From the NCBI GenBank assembly GCA_012295275.1, contig CM022670.1, positions 18,668,698 through 18,732,697 of the forward strand: a DNA stretch of 64,000 nt, read 5' to 3'. Below, piece after piece: positions 61,322 to 64,000 of this stretch. Made by a program: the position numbers and the translations under genes. Each line of letters starts with the position of its first letter. The stretch's first letter is position 1. The notes beneath the pieces were generated by a model, which worked only from the letters and a program-made list of their open reading frames with translations, was not told where the DNA came from and searched no databases. Source of the DNA: Chrysomallon squamiferum (Eukaryota > Mollusca > Gastropoda > Neomphalida > Peltospiridae).

Positions 61322-64000
61322 GACAGTTAAATGAGAAAATTGGTTAAAAATATAAATGTACACATTCAGATAACAGATCTATGGTAAAACAGAAATACTT
61401 GTAGTTACCTTGGAAGCAAGCAAGTCTTAAACACCAAGGCATTCTGTCTGTTCAAGTTTAAACCAGGGGTATTAAGACTGAGTCAGTGGATTGGTGAAAT
61501 GAAATCACTGGAAGTGGTTTCATTGATATATAATGTTATTGAAATGTATGCTGCATTATAACTATGTGTTGTGTTACACATATTGTAGAAATCTTAAGGA
61601 AAATATAAACCAATATTTTTATGCCAACACTGGCAGATGATGAGTTGATGATCCATGTTAGATTATGAATGCAAAAACAGTTTGATCATCTCTTGTCCTA
61701 TAAAAATGTCTTGGTAAAAGAATGTTTACTTTTTAGAAAACAACTGAAATTTTATACCTAGCAAACCATTTATTTATATACACACTCATTATATTTCATT
61801 TAATTGTCTTGCTAGTATTTAAAACCACAATGAAAATTATGAAAATAGTTTCATAAACATGCATTTACACTGCTTCTGTTCAGAACTTTAGAAATAATCT
61901 ATTTCAGTTTACAGTGTACTGAAAAGAGAGAGAAAAAAACCAACAAAACATTTGAGCTTCATTATATTTTGTTCTTTCCATCAGTTTGCTTGAACCCCAT
62001 GATTATTTTAACTGGTAAAATGTGGTGTTTGAGTTAATGAATCCAAAATGTATAATTTTTTTTAATTTTTATTAACATTTTTAGAATGTACAAATACACA
62101 GACATTTGAGATGAATCTATGAAAAATGTATTATAATTATGTGGAGTAATTCTTTTTACATAAAAATTTCAGGTTAATTTTTGTTACATGTAGATGTGCA
62201 TCTATCATGAAACAATACCCTATTAAATTAAGCAGAATGATTAGCATTCTTGACTTTTATAAAAGATAATGTCCGTATTATTGCTATATGGATGCAGTTA
62301 GTTGATACTATTATGGTACAACAGAACAAATATGATGTGGATTTTAATAATTAGGATGACTGTAATTCTGACAGTTTCTTTTATAAATATAAGAATATTT
62401 ATCGTGTAAATGTTATTAATAAGTGGGAGTTGTTAGGTTGTTTTTCTTACTGTTGGTAATTGGTAATTAATTAGACAGATAGGGATTCATTGGATTCAGT
62501 TAATAATTTTTATTAATTTTTATATTTTTTAATTTTATTATTATTCTTTTTTTTAATGATTAGTGAATATCAACATCATTAATTTTCATTAATTCATATA
62601 TACATGTAACATGGTTCTTAAAATGTTTATATATGCATCTTAATACTAGTCCTTGATAATTCAAAAATAGAAATCATAGAAAAAGTCCATTTTGTGAATC
62701 ATGGCACAACTAGAAAAGGTTATGTTGAAATAAGTATACATATTTAAAACAAATATATATAAAGATACTCAAACATCATAGTATCTAAAAGATGAATGTC
62801 TCTTATGATTTTTAGTTATTTGGTTTTTTGATTTCTGCTTTTATATAAAACTGCATATCAGTCACAAAATATTAGAAACTATTTTTCATATTTGTTTTCA
62901 GTTGTAATAATAGAATTACAACATCTTTTTAGGGAAAAAAGGAGTGTTATTGTTATTGACTTACATTAATTACTACAAAAGCTTGTTTTATTTTATGTTA
63001 ATACATTTTTTATTTGTTTATTTTATAAAGCCACAGAATAAATTGCATAGTCATATGCAAAATGATGTATGTTGTCATTTTAACAAACAAAAAATCTCTT
63101 TCCTTCAGATACACCAAATAGCATGAATCTGTCCTTTTTATTTTTTAATGTTTCCTAGTTTGTTATTCTGTAGAAAAAAGTAAAATCTTTTTCTTAAAAA
63201 TATGTTGATTCAAACATAATTTTTGTTTCTCACTCTCTGAGACTAGCTCATTAAGCTGAGCTGTTAGCCAGTATCCTCACAAGTTGATCAGTGCTTAAAA
63301 CACTGGACACAATCACCATGATTATAGGATTAATGTTGGTTATTTCATTTTAGCAACTTTCTTGCAACTGGTGTAGCTATCAATGGGAAGGTACACATAA
63401 GGGATCCTTTATTGCCAATCGGGTATTCCCTCTTTTGAACAGTGTTAACTAATTCCTTGTTTCATTACTATTACTGTTCAAATCTTTTACTGTAGACCCC
63501 AGAACAATTAATATAAAATGTTTTGAGGTTGCAATAAATACTGAATAGATTCAGTATAGTACTCTCCTCAGTAACATGAGATTTCCATTTTTCATACATC
63601 AATCTGATTTCCACCTTTAAAGGCTGTACAAATTTTACTTTACATCATATACTGAAAAATGGGTTCTTGTATCTGCTTTTGCAATCTTCTTAAGTTTGTT
63701 TAACAATTTTTGTAAGAAAACGAAAGTAGTATCAGGCCTGCCATTGTAGCCAGCTAGTGTCTTATGTTAAAGTAGTCCATGTTGTGAAAGCAATTGATTT
63801 CCCCTCAAAATGCCTATGAATGCCTAACACCTAATAATCATTTATATTAAAATATGTTGTAATTATTCATTCATTTACATATATTTGTGCCCATATAAAA
63901 AAATAAAAAACAGACCCAGATGCTTTAATAGTAAAAAATATTTTTTATTCAGTAAAATAACTTTTACATATTTGTTATTTATTTAACTTTGTTAAATTCT
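61322..64000. other. SRA1 3' UTR and downstream spacer
   Basis: AT-rich sequence with no protein-coding signal. The SRA1 stop is followed by a probable 3' UTR of unknown length. A SINE-like fragment lies at 63361-63435. The longest ORF (62944-63126) is low-complexity and has no recognisable features. Confidence 0.55.
63361..63435 (+). mobile_element. SINE-like fragment
   Basis: TTGCAACTGGTGTAGCTATC, then GTACACATAAGGGATCCTTT and ATTGCCAATCGGG resemble the middle of the SINE seen elsewhere in the window (AAAAGATC...TTGCTGCTAATC). It is short and diverged, so the assignment is tentative. Confidence 0.35.

Overview
This is nuclear DNA from an invertebrate animal. It is AT-rich, full of microsatellites, and holds intron-split genes with GT-AG splice sites. 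Protein similarity puts it among bilaterians. Several degenerate copies of a tRNA-derived SINE resemble, from memory, a SINE common in gastropod molluscs, so a mollusc (probably a gastropod) is my best guess. No prokaryotic, viral, CRISPR, rRNA or tRNA gene is visible.

Layout: (1) 1-2487, 3' end of a leucine-rich-repeat plus EF-hand gene (+, cut by the window edge). (2) 6544-17703, a complete 19-exon OCA2 (P protein, pigment-organelle transporter) (+). (3) 18145-20275, an AT-rich tandem array with a 0.9-kb higher-order duplication. (4) 21350-25912, WBP4/FBP21, a spliceosome-associated WW protein (-), head to head with (5) 26976-36875, MBTD1, a four-MBT chromatin reader (+). (6) 39936-42373, a SUMO-2/3-type gene (-), convergent with MBTD1 and head to head with (7) 42925-54626, ACSF2, a mitochondrial acyl-CoA synthetase (+). 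(8) 56512-61321, SRA1 (+). Then about 2.7 kb of 3' UTR and intergenic DNA.

Exon boundaries were read by hand from GT/AG sites, phase continuity and similarity to remembered vertebrate orthologues. In six of the seven genes all visible exons join in frame. The exception is MBTD1, where one extra base in coding exon 4 breaks the frame. The genes do not form a pathway. What they share is arrangement: two divergent pairs with compact shared promoters (WBP4/MBTD1 and SUMO/ACSF2) and one convergent pair (MBTD1/SUMO).

The mobile DNA is a layered record of small decayed elements: two pogo/Tigger-like transposase relics, a non-autonomous hAT element with a perfect 8-bp target duplication sitting inside an older SINE, and dispersed SINE fragments. 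I found no convincing new multi-gene system. The items most worth a second look are the MBTD1 frame break and its start-codon/microexon arrangement, the one-WW WBP4 with a coding minisatellite, the nested hAT/SINE insertion, the 32-bp perfect palindrome near the WBP4/MBTD1 promoter, and the 18-20 kb array.
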